Source: Roseovarius indicus
GTDB taxonomy: Bacteria; Pseudomonadota; Alphaproteobacteria; Rhodobacterales; Rhodobacteraceae
Direction of reading: 5' to 3'
NCBI RefSeq assembly: GCF_008728195.1
Contig: NZ_CP031598.1
Span: forward strand, 1,736,001 to 1,800,000
DNA length: 64,000 bases
In this document: one piece after another, positions 8,618 to 16,886 of the stretch
Numbering within the stretch: the stretch's first letter is position 1
Layout of the letters: the number at the start of each line of letters is the position of its first letter
Notes under the pieces: model-generated
The model's input: only the letters and a program-made list of their open reading frames with translations
What the model was told of the DNA's origin: nothing
Databases searched by the model: none
Program-made: the position numbers and the translations under genes

Positions 8618-9121
8618 ATGACTTTAAATGATACCAAGAAGATTTCCCGACCCAATGCTGTTACGCGGAGCTTGCTCGCACTCCTTATCGGGGCCGTCGG
8701 TGCCGCAGTACATACTGCGATCGTGTCCACAATTCCTGTGTTGATCATGATTGTGAGCACGTTTTCCATTGCTCTGGCGGCTTTGAGCTGCGTGTTCTAC
8801 GCGATGATCCCGAGCTCCGGGTTCAATCGCTTCTGGATTGCCGCTATCGGCGGCTGCGTGAACGTGATCGTGGCGGTGCTTGTCTGGTTCGCCATCCGTC
8901 TGGGCAGCCTATCCGACGCGTTTTTCGTGCTCAGCATGGGCCCCGGGGAAGTCTGGAGCACAATCGTTCTCTTTTCCCGAAACATCGCATTTTCCCTGAA
9001 CGGGTCGGAGTTGACAGGCGAGAGCCTGCTTTACATCTTCTGGGTTCCGGAACTGGTGCTGCTCTTCCTGTTTCCCGTCATCATGTCGCGGTTCGGGAGC
9101 GGGCTGAGTGGATTGCGCTGA
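8618..9121 (+). CDS. Small membrane protein, unknown
   Basis: 167 residues from ATG 8618 (ATG 8555 also possible; neither has a good Shine-Dalgarno). About four transmembrane helices (SLLALLIGAVGAAVHTAIVS; PVLIMIVSTFSIALAALSCV; FWIAAIGGCVNVIVAVLVWF; LLYIFWVPELVLLFLFPVI), with a polar loop between the third and fourth. It is convergent with the cNMP-binding gene and may be the outermost gene of the lanthipeptide region, possibly immunity or transport related, but that is context only. No family recognised. Confidence 0.55.
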   Translation: MTLNDTKKISRPNAVTRSLLALLIGAVGAAVHTAIVSTIPVLIMIVSTFSIALAALSCVFYAMIPSSGFNRFWIAAIGGCVNVIVAVLVWFAIRLGSLSDAFFVLSMGPGEVWSTIVLFSRNIAFSLNGSELTGESLLYIFWVPELVLLFLFPVIMSRFGSGLSGLR

Positions 9122-9217
9122 TCTCAAAAGTGGTTTTGCGGCCTGTTCAGGAACCGGCATATGTGAGCGCGTGCGAATGCTTCTGATGCGCGCGTGCCGC
9201 TGACTGGTCGCCTCGGG

Positions 9218-10156
9218 TCAGGCAGCAACGTCTTCTTCGACCTTGACCGTTTGACCCAGCTTTTCGAACCGGGACGCGAGGTAATAGGCCATTGCCTGGC
9301 TTCGCAGGTCCGAAATTCGGATTGCCGCTTCCTCGCGCAGCACGAAGGGAAGGTCGGGAACCGCGCCGGCCTCGTCGCCTGTCGCGATTTCGACCGTAAT
9401 GCAAAACCTTTCGGCGGCGCCTGCCAAGTGCATTCGCAATTCGTTCAGCATCGCGACCTCGGCCTTTGAAATCTGGTCATCGAGACTGGCGACGAGATTG
9501 ACGAGACCGAACACGAACTCACAAAGGCCGTACTCCCCGTCAGCTCTGGTCAACTCGCGAAACACCTGTATGAGCCGGAGTGAATGCTGGATCGACCCCA
9601 TCGAAAGGTCGAGTGTGTTCAGCGGGATATCGAGAAAACCGGCCATATGTGTCAGAAAGTTGTGTTCCCGCTTGTCGATATCCTCGTCGATGGCCACGGT
9701 ATGGGCCATGACCTCGAGCAACCGTGTACGCTGCACGTCTGGTAACGAGAGCGCATGCGACTTGCGAAGCGTGCCTTCCATGACAAACAGGTTTACCAGG
9801 TTCATGTCAGACTGGCACAGGTAGGTGACGACATCCCGATCGAGCGAGATCAGGGTGCTGTCTTCTGCTGCCTCGGCGCCGTTCTCCGAAAGCGCGTATT
9901 CATCGGTCCACAGGCCGAAGACCTCGCCCGGCCCCCGGTCCACCACATGGCCCGCCTTGGTATAGGTCACGCGCCCCGTCACCACAAAAAGAAGCCTGTC
10001 GATATCCGACCTGGGAGGGAACACAGGCTCTCCCTGCCGGAAGACCTCGAAACTGCCGAGCTCCCGGATGGCCGCATACATGTCGTACGGAATGGCCTTG
10101 AAGAGGGCGTGCGCGGAAAGATAGGCGTCCAGATTCAGGTCATGATGTTCGATCAT
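9218..10156 (-). CDS. Cyclic-nucleotide-binding + TerB-like domain protein
   Basis: 312 residues. Residues ~15-125 look like a Crp-type cNMP-binding beta roll (FEVFRQGEPVFPPRSDIDRL, VVTGRVTYTK, GPGEVFGLWTD), without a helix-turn-helix after it, so it is not a Crp regulator. Residues ~145-250 resemble the TerB/DjlA all-helical fold: VMAHTVAIDEDIDKREHNFL and ELTRADGEYGLCEFVFGLVN, two acidic helices with D/E pairs. Its start overlaps the end of the ABC transporter gene by 4 bp, so they are translated together; it may tune the exporter in response to a ligand. Domain calls are by eye. Confidence 0.7.
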   Translation of the reverse strand: MIEHHDLNLDAYLSAHALFKAIPYDMYAAIRELGSFEVFRQGEPVFPPRSDIDRLLFVVTGRVTYTKAGHVVDRGPGEVFGLWTDEYALSENGAEAAEDSTLISLDRDVVTYLCQSDMNLVNLFVMEGTLRKSHALSLPDVQRTRLLEVMAHTVAIDEDIDKREHNFLTHMAGFLDIPLNTLDLSMGSIQHSLRLIQVFRELTRADGEYGLCEFVFGLVNLVASLDDQISKAEVAMLNELRMHLAGAAERFCITVEIATGDEAGAVPDLPFVLREEAAIRISDLRSQAMAYYLASRFEKLGQTVKVEEDVAA

Positions 10157-12615
10157 CGTGCTACGCTTTCGTTGACCTTCTCGGTGACCTTGGCCTTTTC
10201 CAGAAGCAATGTGCGATCAGAGCGTCTACCGACGAACTGATCATGAGTGATCGTCAGGATGATCGCTTTCCGCTTCAGGTCGTGGAGCATCGCCACGATG
10301 CGGTTGCGCGCCTGTTCGTCGAGCGCTGATGTGGGCTCGTCCATCACGTACAAGTCGCTCTCGCAGGCAAGGCATCGACAGATTGCGACCAACTGACGTT
10401 GTCCGCCGGAAAGTCGCTGTCCCCCTTTCCCGATGCCGGCGCCGAGGGACCAGTGAAGCAGGTCGTTGCGTGCGAAACGTGTTTCGAGGACATCGAGGAT
10501 CATCTGATCGATCGTATCCTCGATACGCTTGTTTCGTACGACAACCCGCCCCGCGATCAGGTTGTCGCGCAGCGACAGGTTAATATCCATTAGGTCTGGA
10601 TCGCCCGTGTCGCGGGAAAGGTTCCGCTGCCTGATCCATCCGATAAGATACTCGCGGCTCTCGGCATCAAGCACCTGTTCGAGGGGCACGCCAGGGAACT
10701 CGTCAACGCGTGCCGACAATGCCGAGGCGATCAGCAAGAGCGCCTGGTCCTCGCTCTCTTCGATCCTGACCAGCCCCATCGCCGCCCGCCGCAATGCCCA
10801 GACGTGTTCGTCCAGGATGTTATTCGTCAGGCGGACATAGATGTCGTGACTGTCGAGATTGCGAAGGCTCCAATCCCACCGCTCAAGAATGTGCTGGCCA
10901 AGGCGACGCAGCGCCGGCCAGTCGTGGGGCGCCTCCTGGCCCAAGGCCACGAGGCGGTCGAGCGTCAGATCCGCATGGTCGATATGCAGCCCCGTCAGCT
11001 TTTCGATCAGAAGAACCGCACCGTCATTGCGCTTTGACGGGACCAGGTGCAGGCCCTTCATGGCAGCAAGATGCGTAGCAAGCTCGGCGCGCAGCTCCGA
11101 TATGTTCCCGGAGTTGACCGGCCAGTCATCATTTGGCGGCTGATCGAGGATGTTCTGGAAACAGAATTGAGCCACGCCGGATTTTTGAACGGCCTGCAGC
11201 ATCATTTCTTCGTCAAGCTCGCCCTCGGGAACGGCGATCTCGATGTTGTCACGCACATTCCCGCTAACGAGATTGACCTGCTGCGGCATGTAGGAAATCC
11301 TGATGCGGTCCAGCGCCGCCCCCGATTTGTCGCGCCCGGTTATGGTGCCCTTGTCCTGCGGCATGCGCCCAAGCAGAAGATTGATCAGGGTCGACTTCCC
11401 GCTGCCTGAAGGCCCCATCAGAGTGTACCAGCGTCCCTGTTCAAGGTCGAAAGATGCATCCGCCACGATCGGCTTGTCGTACCCGAACCCGAGGTCTCTG
11501 ACCTCGAGCCGGGTGCCGGAAACTCCATCCGGCATAGCAGCCTCTTCGGATTCCGGGCCATTTTCCTCTTGCGAAGCATATTCGCCAAGCCGTTCGACGC
11601 TGTTGCCGCCCAGTTGCAGCAGCGCGCGCGCCTGAATGATCGCGGACAATCCGGAAAACAGCTCGGGCAGAACCTTGATGACCACCGGAATGAGCGCGAT
11701 CTGTGTCGCGTCGTCGCCAACTCCCCAGAGCAGCGCGACAACAATCATTGCAAGCGACAGCACGTAAGACAGCGTGTTCCACGACACCAGTGTCTGGTGG
11801 TGCAGGAAGAAGCGCAGGTATGTCCGGTCACGCTTCGCCTGATGGGCGCTCAGGCGGCGGAACATGTTGGGAGCGATGCGAACCACCTGCGCAATTCCGC
11901 GCAGTCCCAGGTTGTCGATCACGATTTCCTTGCCGCCATCCTCAAGCACGGCGAACTTCTGGTCGATGCTTGGCAGGGGCTTTGCAAGCTGAACGCTGAT
12001 CAGTGCACAGAGGACCATCGCCCCGAATGTCGCCGCGGCGACAAGCACGTCGACCGACAGGAAGAAAAGGAAAGTGGACAACAGGAGAAGCACCTGAAAG
12101 ATCAGGTCCACAAGGTGATCGCGCCGTTCGCAGACCCGCCTTATGTCAAAGACCATTCGGTTGCCGATTTCACCCAACGAGGTGTTCTGAAAAAAGCCAT
12201 CATCCTTGCGAAGCAGATTGGCGAAGACCGCGGCCTCCAGATCGCTCTTCGACCGCGTGTTCATCTGTGTCTGCAGGATGTGACCGGCGCCCGAGGCAGC
12301 AATCTTCAGCAGGCTCACGACCACGAAAAGGATGAGAAACCCCGCCCACGGCTGAACGGCCTGGTGTTGCACCGCAGTCCGGATTGCTCCCATCAGACCT
12401 CCTTGATCGTCGGGCCTGTCGTCCGACAGGCTCTGGATCATCAACAGCAATGCCGTGTTCTCCAGGTACACAAGCCCCGCGGCAAGCAGGCCGAAGGCGA
12501 TAACGATCAGGAACTTTCTTAGATACGGTGCCGCAAAGATGGGCATCAGTCGCGAGATTTCGAAGTTGGATTGCATTCGGCTTTCCGATCGAGTTTTCAC
12601 CACCGCTTCATTCAA
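10153..12615 (-). CDS. ABC exporter with an insertion in the ATPase domain
   Basis: 820 residues, a half-transporter. Residues ~30-335 are a six-helix ABC exporter membrane domain; residues ~368-810 the ATPase. Walker A is GPSGSGKST (401-409), Q-loop MPQQ (~444-446), signature LSGGQ (735-739), Walker B LYVMDEP (755-761) and H-loop H791. Between Q-loop and signature there are ~290 residues instead of ~95; the extra ~190 (about 490-675) are helical and charged. Resemblance to a Q-loop follow-on occurs twice, SGNVRDNI at 451 and NLSLRDNLIAG at 679, as if two half-domains were fused. No C39 peptidase domain is present, so leader removal must be done elsewhere. Divergent from the precursor gene; the likely exporter of the product. 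Confidence 0.85.
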   Translation of the reverse strand: MNEAVVKTRSESRMQSNFEISRLMPIFAAPYLRKFLIVIAFGLLAAGLVYLENTALLLMIQSLSDDRPDDQGGLMGAIRTAVQHQAVQPWAGFLILFVVVSLLKIAASGAGHILQTQMNTRSKSDLEAAVFANLLRKDDGFFQNTSLGEIGNRMVFDIRRVCERRDHLVDLIFQVLLLLSTFLFFLSVDVLVAAATFGAMVLCALISVQLAKPLPSIDQKFAVLEDGGKEIVIDNLGLRGIAQVVRIAPNMFRRLSAHQAKRDRTYLRFFLHHQTLVSWNTLSYVLSLAMIVVALLWGVGDDATQIALIPVVIKVLPELFSGLSAIIQARALLQLGGNSVERLGEYASQEENGPESEEAAMPDGVSGTRLEVRDLGFGYDKPIVADASFDLEQGRWYTLMGPSGSGKSTLINLLLGRMPQDKGTITGRDKSGAALDRIRISYMPQQVNLVSGNVRDNIEIAVPEGELDEEMMLQAVQKSGVAQFCFQNILDQPPNDDWPVNSGNISELRAELATHLAAMKGLHLVPSKRNDGAVLLIEKLTGLHIDHADLTLDRLVALGQEAPHDWPALRRLGQHILERWDWSLRNLDSHDIYVRLTNNILDEHVWALRRAAMGLVRIEESEDQALLLIASALSARVDEFPGVPLEQVLDAESREYLIGWIRQRNLSRDTGDPDLMDINLSLRDNLIAGRVVVRNKRIEDTIDQMILDVLETRFARNDLLHWSLGAGIGKGGQRLSGGQRQLVAICRCLACESDLYVMDEPTSALDEQARNRIVAMLHDLKRKAIILTITHDQFVGRRSDRTLLLEKAKVTEKVNESVAR

Positions 12616-12761
12616 TGTGGAGTTCGACCGTTATGGCTCCCATTAAAAATGTAGACTCAAATCGACTGCCATGTTACCTATATTACACGTCTTTTAAAGT
12701 GGGTAACTTAACTTATCTTATTATAAAGACTAAATTATTAGAGAAGGACCTTAGTACGGTA
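12616..12761. promoter_or_regulatory. AT-rich divergent promoter region
   Basis: 146 bp between the exporter start (12615, minus) and the precursor start (12762, plus), much richer in A/T than both sides. TTATTATAAAG around 12716-12726 could be a -10 for the precursor; a nearby GTAACTTAACTTA may be part of a -35 or an operator. No firm box can be assigned. AAGGA at 12744-12748 is the probable ribosome-binding site, 13 nt from the ATG, which is long. Confidence 0.4.
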
Positions 12762-12929
12762 ATGGAAAGCAAGATTTTTGAATCCCGCGAACAAGATCAT
12801 CATTTCTCCTCCAAAACCTCGGATGTGGTGACAACCGAAACCGCCATCGCAAACACGAGCGGTCAGGCGCCGCGTGCGATGGGGACTGGCTTCTCCACTT
12901 GTCCGGCCAAGACGGGAAAGTACTGCTGA
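12762..12929 (+). CDS. Putative lanthipeptide precursor peptide
   Basis: 55 residues, polar leader then a Cys/Ser/Thr-rich end. The leader (1 to ~35-41) is acidic and Thr-rich (SDVVTTETAIANTSG); the C-terminal end reads GTGFSTCPAKTGKYC, giving two Cys (C47 and the last residue C55) and Thr42, Ser45, Thr46 and Thr51 as possible dehydration sites. It sits directly before two oxygenases and a LanM, and divergent from an exporter, where a class II precursor is expected. The leader has no double-glycine; the possible cleavage point (after SG34 or MG41) is unclear. The ATG has a weakly placed ribosome-binding site. No relative is known to me; the call rests on position and composition. Confidence 0.6.
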   Translation: MESKIFESREQDHHFSSKTSDVVTTETAIANTSGQAPRAMGTGFSTCPAKTGKYC

Positions 12930-12972
12930 AGCAGGCGGCTTTTGTCGGCTTTTCTCTGCCGAAAGCTCATCG

Positions 12973-12998
12973 GGATGCCGGGCCCCGGCATCCTCTTT
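12973..12998 (+). terminator. Intercistronic hairpin after the precursor gene
   Basis: GGATGCCGG (12973-12981) and CCGGCATCC (12985-12993) make a perfect 9-bp stem with a 3-nt loop followed by TCTTTC. The weak T-tract suggests partial termination or an mRNA-stabilising stem. Such an element between a RiPP precursor and its enzyme genes commonly gives more precursor than enzyme mRNA. Confidence 0.6.
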
Positions 12999-13011
12999 CA
13001 CCGAGAGCCTC

Positions 13012-13848
13012 ATGCACACCGAAACGGGTTGCGAAAAGGATCTGCGCCGCGTCCGTCAGTTCGACGGCGTACCTGATCTCGCCTGTTTCACGGAGCAGCT
13101 TCACTATAACCTCGAACCGGTTGTCCTTCGAAATTCGTGCTTCGACTGGCAGCCGGTGCGCGAGTGGAGCCCTGAACGACTGGAAGGCAAGCTGGCCGAC
13201 CAGATGCTACGCATTTCCTCTTCCGCTTCGGGGTACTTTCCGGACACAGGGTCAACCTGTCGTGAAAAACTGTCGGGCCGAGCCTTTTTTGAGCGCTTGA
13301 AGGACGAGGCCGCCGGACGTTCGCCTCGATACAGCTATCTCGACGGATCGGAGACGTTCTTCAACCTTGGAGGCGAAAGCTCTTCCGCGCTAGTGGCGCT
13401 TGAACCGGAAGCCCGTCCGCCCCGCGCGGTACTGTCGCCCTTTCTGGTCAAATCGGCGTTATGGATCGGGGGCGGCGGCGTCCATTCAGGCCTGCATTAC
13501 GATGGCAACGGATGCAACAATTTCAACGTGCAGGTCTGCGGCCGGAAATCCATAATTCTGCTTTCGCCGAAATATATCGACCGTCTCAGCATGCTTTCAC
13601 CGGACAAATTCGCGCATCTGGGACATTTTAGCGGGCTGAGTCTGGATCGTGACGACATGGCAGGCCACCCTGCGTTCTCGGAGCTCACCCTGTATCATGC
13701 GGTGCTCGACCCCGGTGATGTCCTTTTCATTCCCGCGCTCTGGTTTCATGCGGTCACATCGCTTGAAGCATTCAATGCGAACGTGAATTTCTGGACCTTG
13801 CCCGATTCCACCTATCTGACGCCGCTCCTGAAAGATCTGGTCACCTGA
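13012..13848 (+). CDS. JmjC/cupin-8 Fe(II)/2-oxoglutarate oxygenase, first
   Basis: 278 residues from ATG 13012; the longer frame would overlap the precursor gene. The facial triad is visible as H162 and D164 in SGLHYDGNGCNNFNVQV and H246 in GDVLFIPALWFHAVTS, with the 2-oxoglutarate-binding Lys likely K179 in CGRKSIILLSP. This is the layout of FIH/JmjC-type hydroxylases, soluble cytoplasmic enzymes that hydroxylate amino-acid side chains. It ends in TGATG, overlapping the LanM start, so it is translated with it; it probably hydroxylates the precursor. Substrate and residue are unknown. Confidence 0.8.
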   Translation: MHTETGCEKDLRRVRQFDGVPDLACFTEQLHYNLEPVVLRNSCFDWQPVREWSPERLEGKLADQMLRISSSASGYFPDTGSTCREKLSGRAFFERLKDEAAGRSPRYSYLDGSETFFNLGGESSSALVALEPEARPPRAVLSPFLVKSALWIGGGGVHSGLHYDGNGCNNFNVQVCGRKSIILLSPKYIDRLSMLSPDKFAHLGHFSGLSLDRDDMAGHPAFSELTLYHAVLDPGDVLFIPALWFHAVTSLEAFNANVNFWTLPDSTYLTPLLKDLVT

Positions 13849-16800
13849 TGTTAAGCCGGGCGCAAATGCAATCCATTGCGGCCGGAGCACTCTCGCTGGA
13901 GGAAAGATGGGCGTTTCCAGGGTCAACCCGGCGTCCGTGCGATGCCGAAACGCTTGCGAACTGGTACGAGGCCCTGAATGGGGCCATGCCTCAACGGTTG
14001 CATCTGGCCGGCCAGGAAGGAACCGATCCGGCCGACCTGCTCTTCGAAATCGATCCTGCCGGTATCGACCCGTTGCCGGCTTGGGTCGTGGCGTTGAACT
14101 CGGCGCTGTGCGATCTGGGGTCATCTGCGGAACGGCGGGTTGTTGCCCCCCCGGGAAGCCCTTCGCTTTCCCCGGAGCCTTTCGAAGAATTGCTCTGGCC
14201 ATTGGCCCGAACGCTGGCCGACGATTGGACAGCGGAGCAGAAGAGGCTTCTTTCTGAAGTGGCGCGGTTTCAGGCGCGTCATGCCTTGCTGCGGCGGCTG
14301 GCCCGCCAAACCGAACGGTCACTGGGGGTTGTCTTTGCAAACTACCGTGCATCGCACACGGAAGCCGGCGCATACGGGCGTTTCATCGCGTTAATGCGGC
14401 AAGGCGGATTTGGCCAATATCTCCTTGCCTACCCCGTGGCCGCCCGCGCGATCATGCGCACTGTCGACAACTGGCATTCCGCCTTGCAGGAAATGATCGA
14501 ACGCCTGGCCAGGGATCAATCGGCCCTTAAGAGACTGACGGGAACATCGGCGATCTTCCCCATCCGGGACATCGATTTCGAACTTTCCGATCCACATGAC
14601 GGCGAGCGTAGCGTGGCGCGTCTTACACTGGCTGCGGGAAAATCCGTCCACTACAAGCCTCGGCCCATCGAGGCGGAGCATGTGCTGGCCAGTGTCGCCC
14701 GAAAGTTCGAAGACTTCGACCCGGCGCGCTTCTCACTGCCATGTCCGGCAATGATTGCACGCCCAGACTGTGGATGGGTTGAAACGATAACGCAGACCGA
14801 CCTGCCGGAAGACGTGCCTCCATCCTTGTATTTCAGACGCTTCGGCCACTGGCTCGGGCTGATGCATGTCCTGCAAGGTGGCGACATCCATCCCGATAAC
14901 GTGGTCGCATGTGGTGCCCATCCCCATATCGTCGACGCTGAAGTTCTGTTGCAGGGTGTTCTGTCGGAAAACAATTTTTTTATCGACGCAGCGAGAGACC
15001 CGGCGCTGCGCGCGCTGTCGTATTCGACCATTCATACCGGGATGCTGCCGAGTTTCGCCGTGAAGGAGGATGGACAAACTACGGACCAGAGCGGCTGGTA
15101 TCTTCCGCAGGCCAATGACTTGAACAGGCTGCGCCAACGCTGGGCCGAAATCAACTCGGACGATATGCATTTGGCGGATGAAACCGGGCCGCGGGCGACA
15201 CACCACCTTCCGACCATAGGCGGTCGGCAGGTCGGTGCGCGTGAACACGCCGCCGATATCGTTGTCGGCCTGCGCGAAATATTGGAAGCCTCGCTCGACT
15301 TGCGCGACCCCGTTGCTGTTGAACTGGACAGGCTGATGGCATCCGGCACGATCGCGACAAGGTTCGTTTTTCGCGATACTCAGGTCTATGGCGCGATGCT
15401 GGATCGCTTGGCGGACCCACCAGCACAACGGTCGGGACTGGCGCGAAGCATAAGGCTGGAAACGCTTGCCCGCGTGCTGAAATCCCCGAAAACAGGCTCG
15501 GTCGTGCCTGCTCTCTTGCGTTCAGAACTGACCGCCCTCGAGCGCGGAGACGTTCCGCTCTTTCGTACCTTCGTCGCGTCCGGTGAGATCCTGTCCCGGC
15601 GTCAGGTCATCGTGACGAACGCATTTGGCCCAACCGGTGTGCAGTGGGTGAAGACCCGTTTGGCTGCATTGGCTCCCGCGAGCATTGCACGAGAGGCCGA
15701 CATCGTTTCAAGCGCTTACATGGCCACACATGACAAGTCACCGGCCCCACCAAGAGACAGCGGTGGTTCCGCCAACTTCCGTGAATTGGCCGTGCCGGAA
15801 ATGGAACGGCTTACCACGCTGCTTTCGAGAACGGCTTTGCAGGATGATGGTGACGCCCTGAACTGGCTTGCGATTCAGCCGGTCGGGACTGAAGGGCGGA
15901 CCCACGTCGCGCCGCTTGATACATCACTTTACGATGGTCTTGCCGGCATCGCCCTGGCGCTTGCCGTTTCGGCTGACGTGACCCGATCTCGAATGGCTGC
16001 AACGCTGTGCGAGGGTAGCCTGAAGACCATTGCGCACAAGCTTTCAGCCGGCGACCTGGCCGAGGTGGGCCCGGGATATGGTGAAGGTGTGGGAGGTGTC
16101 CTTGCCGCGTCGGCCCAGATCGCGAGCCTGTTTCCGAACATGATCGCACGGCAGGTGATCGACCAGATCGCCACGGCGCTCGAAAGAGGGCAGGAACTGG
16201 AAACTTGGGACGTCGAGGACCTGTATGGAGGAATCGCCGGCCTGATCCTCGGCCTCGGAGCGGTGGAGCCCGTGCTGGGAAGGGCCCGCACCGCGGTGTT
16301 GATGAAACGGGCATTTAAACGATTGAAGCTCCTGCTGGCTCGTCCGCAATCCGACACAACCGGCCGGGCTTGGGGTTCCGGCATGGCCCATGGCGCGGGC
16401 GGCATCGCCGCGGCGCAAGCCATGTTGCAGTCATTCGGGGTGCTCGGGCCGCACGAAAACCTGCCCGAGAGCGGCGAAAGCGGCGCTCCGGCGAGTACAG
16501 ATGATGAAAAACCGGCACGAGCAACCTCCTGGTGTCATGGTGCAGGGGGGCTGGCTCTCGATACAAGCATCCTTCAAAGGGCGGCCGGCTGCGGCCCCGA
16601 TCACCTGTGTTGCGGCGAAGCCGGGCGATTGGATTCAAGGCTGGCCCTTGGAGATGATGTCGAACCCCTTCGTCGTGAGGCGGCGGGCATGGTGTCAGCG
16701 GCGCAAGGTTCCGTCGGGTATCGATTCTATCTTCGGGGCCCCGACACACTGAAACCGGGCCTCTTCACCGGGCATGCCGGGATCATCTACCTGTTGGCGC

Positions 16801-16886
16801 GATTGCATGACCCGGATCGATATGACTCAATCCTGCCGCGGATGACGTTGACCAGGGCCCCGCGACCGAAAAAGGAAATTGCATGA
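13848..16886 (+). CDS. lanM: Class II lanthipeptide synthetase (LanM), Cys-Cys-Gly type
   Basis: 1012 residues, a normal LanM length. The N-terminal dehydratase domain (~130-640) has ANYRASHTEAGAYGRF, VHYKPRPIE (K270), and GGDIHPDNVVACGAHPHIVD with D346, H348 and N351, the kinase-like elements that phosphorylate and eliminate Ser/Thr. The C-terminal LanC-like cyclase (~690-1000) has GYGEGVGG, GMAHGAGG (H848), SWCHGAGG (C896), CCGEAG (C921, C922) and FTGHAG (H976). Zinc is thus bound by three Cys (C896, C921, C922) instead of Cys-Cys-His, the feature of ProcM-like LanMs that are often substrate-tolerant. Overlaps both neighbours by 1-4 bp. It should dehydrate and cyclise the 55-residue precursor. 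Confidence 0.9.
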   Translation: MLSRAQMQSIAAGALSLEERWAFPGSTRRPCDAETLANWYEALNGAMPQRLHLAGQEGTDPADLLFEIDPAGIDPLPAWVVALNSALCDLGSSAERRVVAPPGSPSLSPEPFEELLWPLARTLADDWTAEQKRLLSEVARFQARHALLRRLARQTERSLGVVFANYRASHTEAGAYGRFIALMRQGGFGQYLLAYPVAARAIMRTVDNWHSALQEMIERLARDQSALKRLTGTSAIFPIRDIDFELSDPHDGERSVARLTLAAGKSVHYKPRPIEAEHVLASVARKFEDFDPARFSLPCPAMIARPDCGWVETITQTDLPEDVPPSLYFRRFGHWLGLMHVLQGGDIHPDNVVACGAHPHIVDAEVLLQGVLSENNFFIDAARDPALRALSYSTIHTGMLPSFAVKEDGQTTDQSGWYLPQANDLNRLRQRWAEINSDDMHLADETGPRATHHLPTIGGRQVGAREHAADIVVGLREILEASLDLRDPVAVELDRLMASGTIATRFVFRDTQVYGAMLDRLADPPAQRSGLARSIRLETLARVLKSPKTGSVVPALLRSELTALERGDVPLFRTFVASGEILSRRQVIVTNAFGPTGVQWVKTRLAALAPASIAREADIVSSAYMATHDKSPAPPRDSGGSANFRELAVPEMERLTTLLSRTALQDDGDALNWLAIQPVGTEGRTHVAPLDTSLYDGLAGIALALAVSADVTRSRMAATLCEGSLKTIAHKLSAGDLAEVGPGYGEGVGGVLAASAQIASLFPNMIARQVIDQIATALERGQELETWDVEDLYGGIAGLILGLGAVEPVLGRARTAVLMKRAFKRLKLLLARPQSDTTGRAWGSGMAHGAGGIAAAQAMLQSFGVLGPHENLPESGESGAPASTDDEKPARATSWCHGAGGLALDTSILQRAAGCGPDHLCCGEAGRLDSRLALGDDVEPLRREAAGMVSAAQGSVGYRFYLRGPDTLKPGLFTGHAGIIYLLARLHDPDRYDSILPRMTLTRAPRPKKEIA

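Noticed and set aside
11569..12522. Plus-strand 317-codon frame
   Set aside because: It is a shadow of the ABC exporter membrane domain, with low-complexity His/Gln-rich translation.
12874..13011. Longer start for the first JmjC-like protein
   Set aside because: It would overlap the precursor gene by 56 bp and run through the hairpin; the added residues have no family resemblance.
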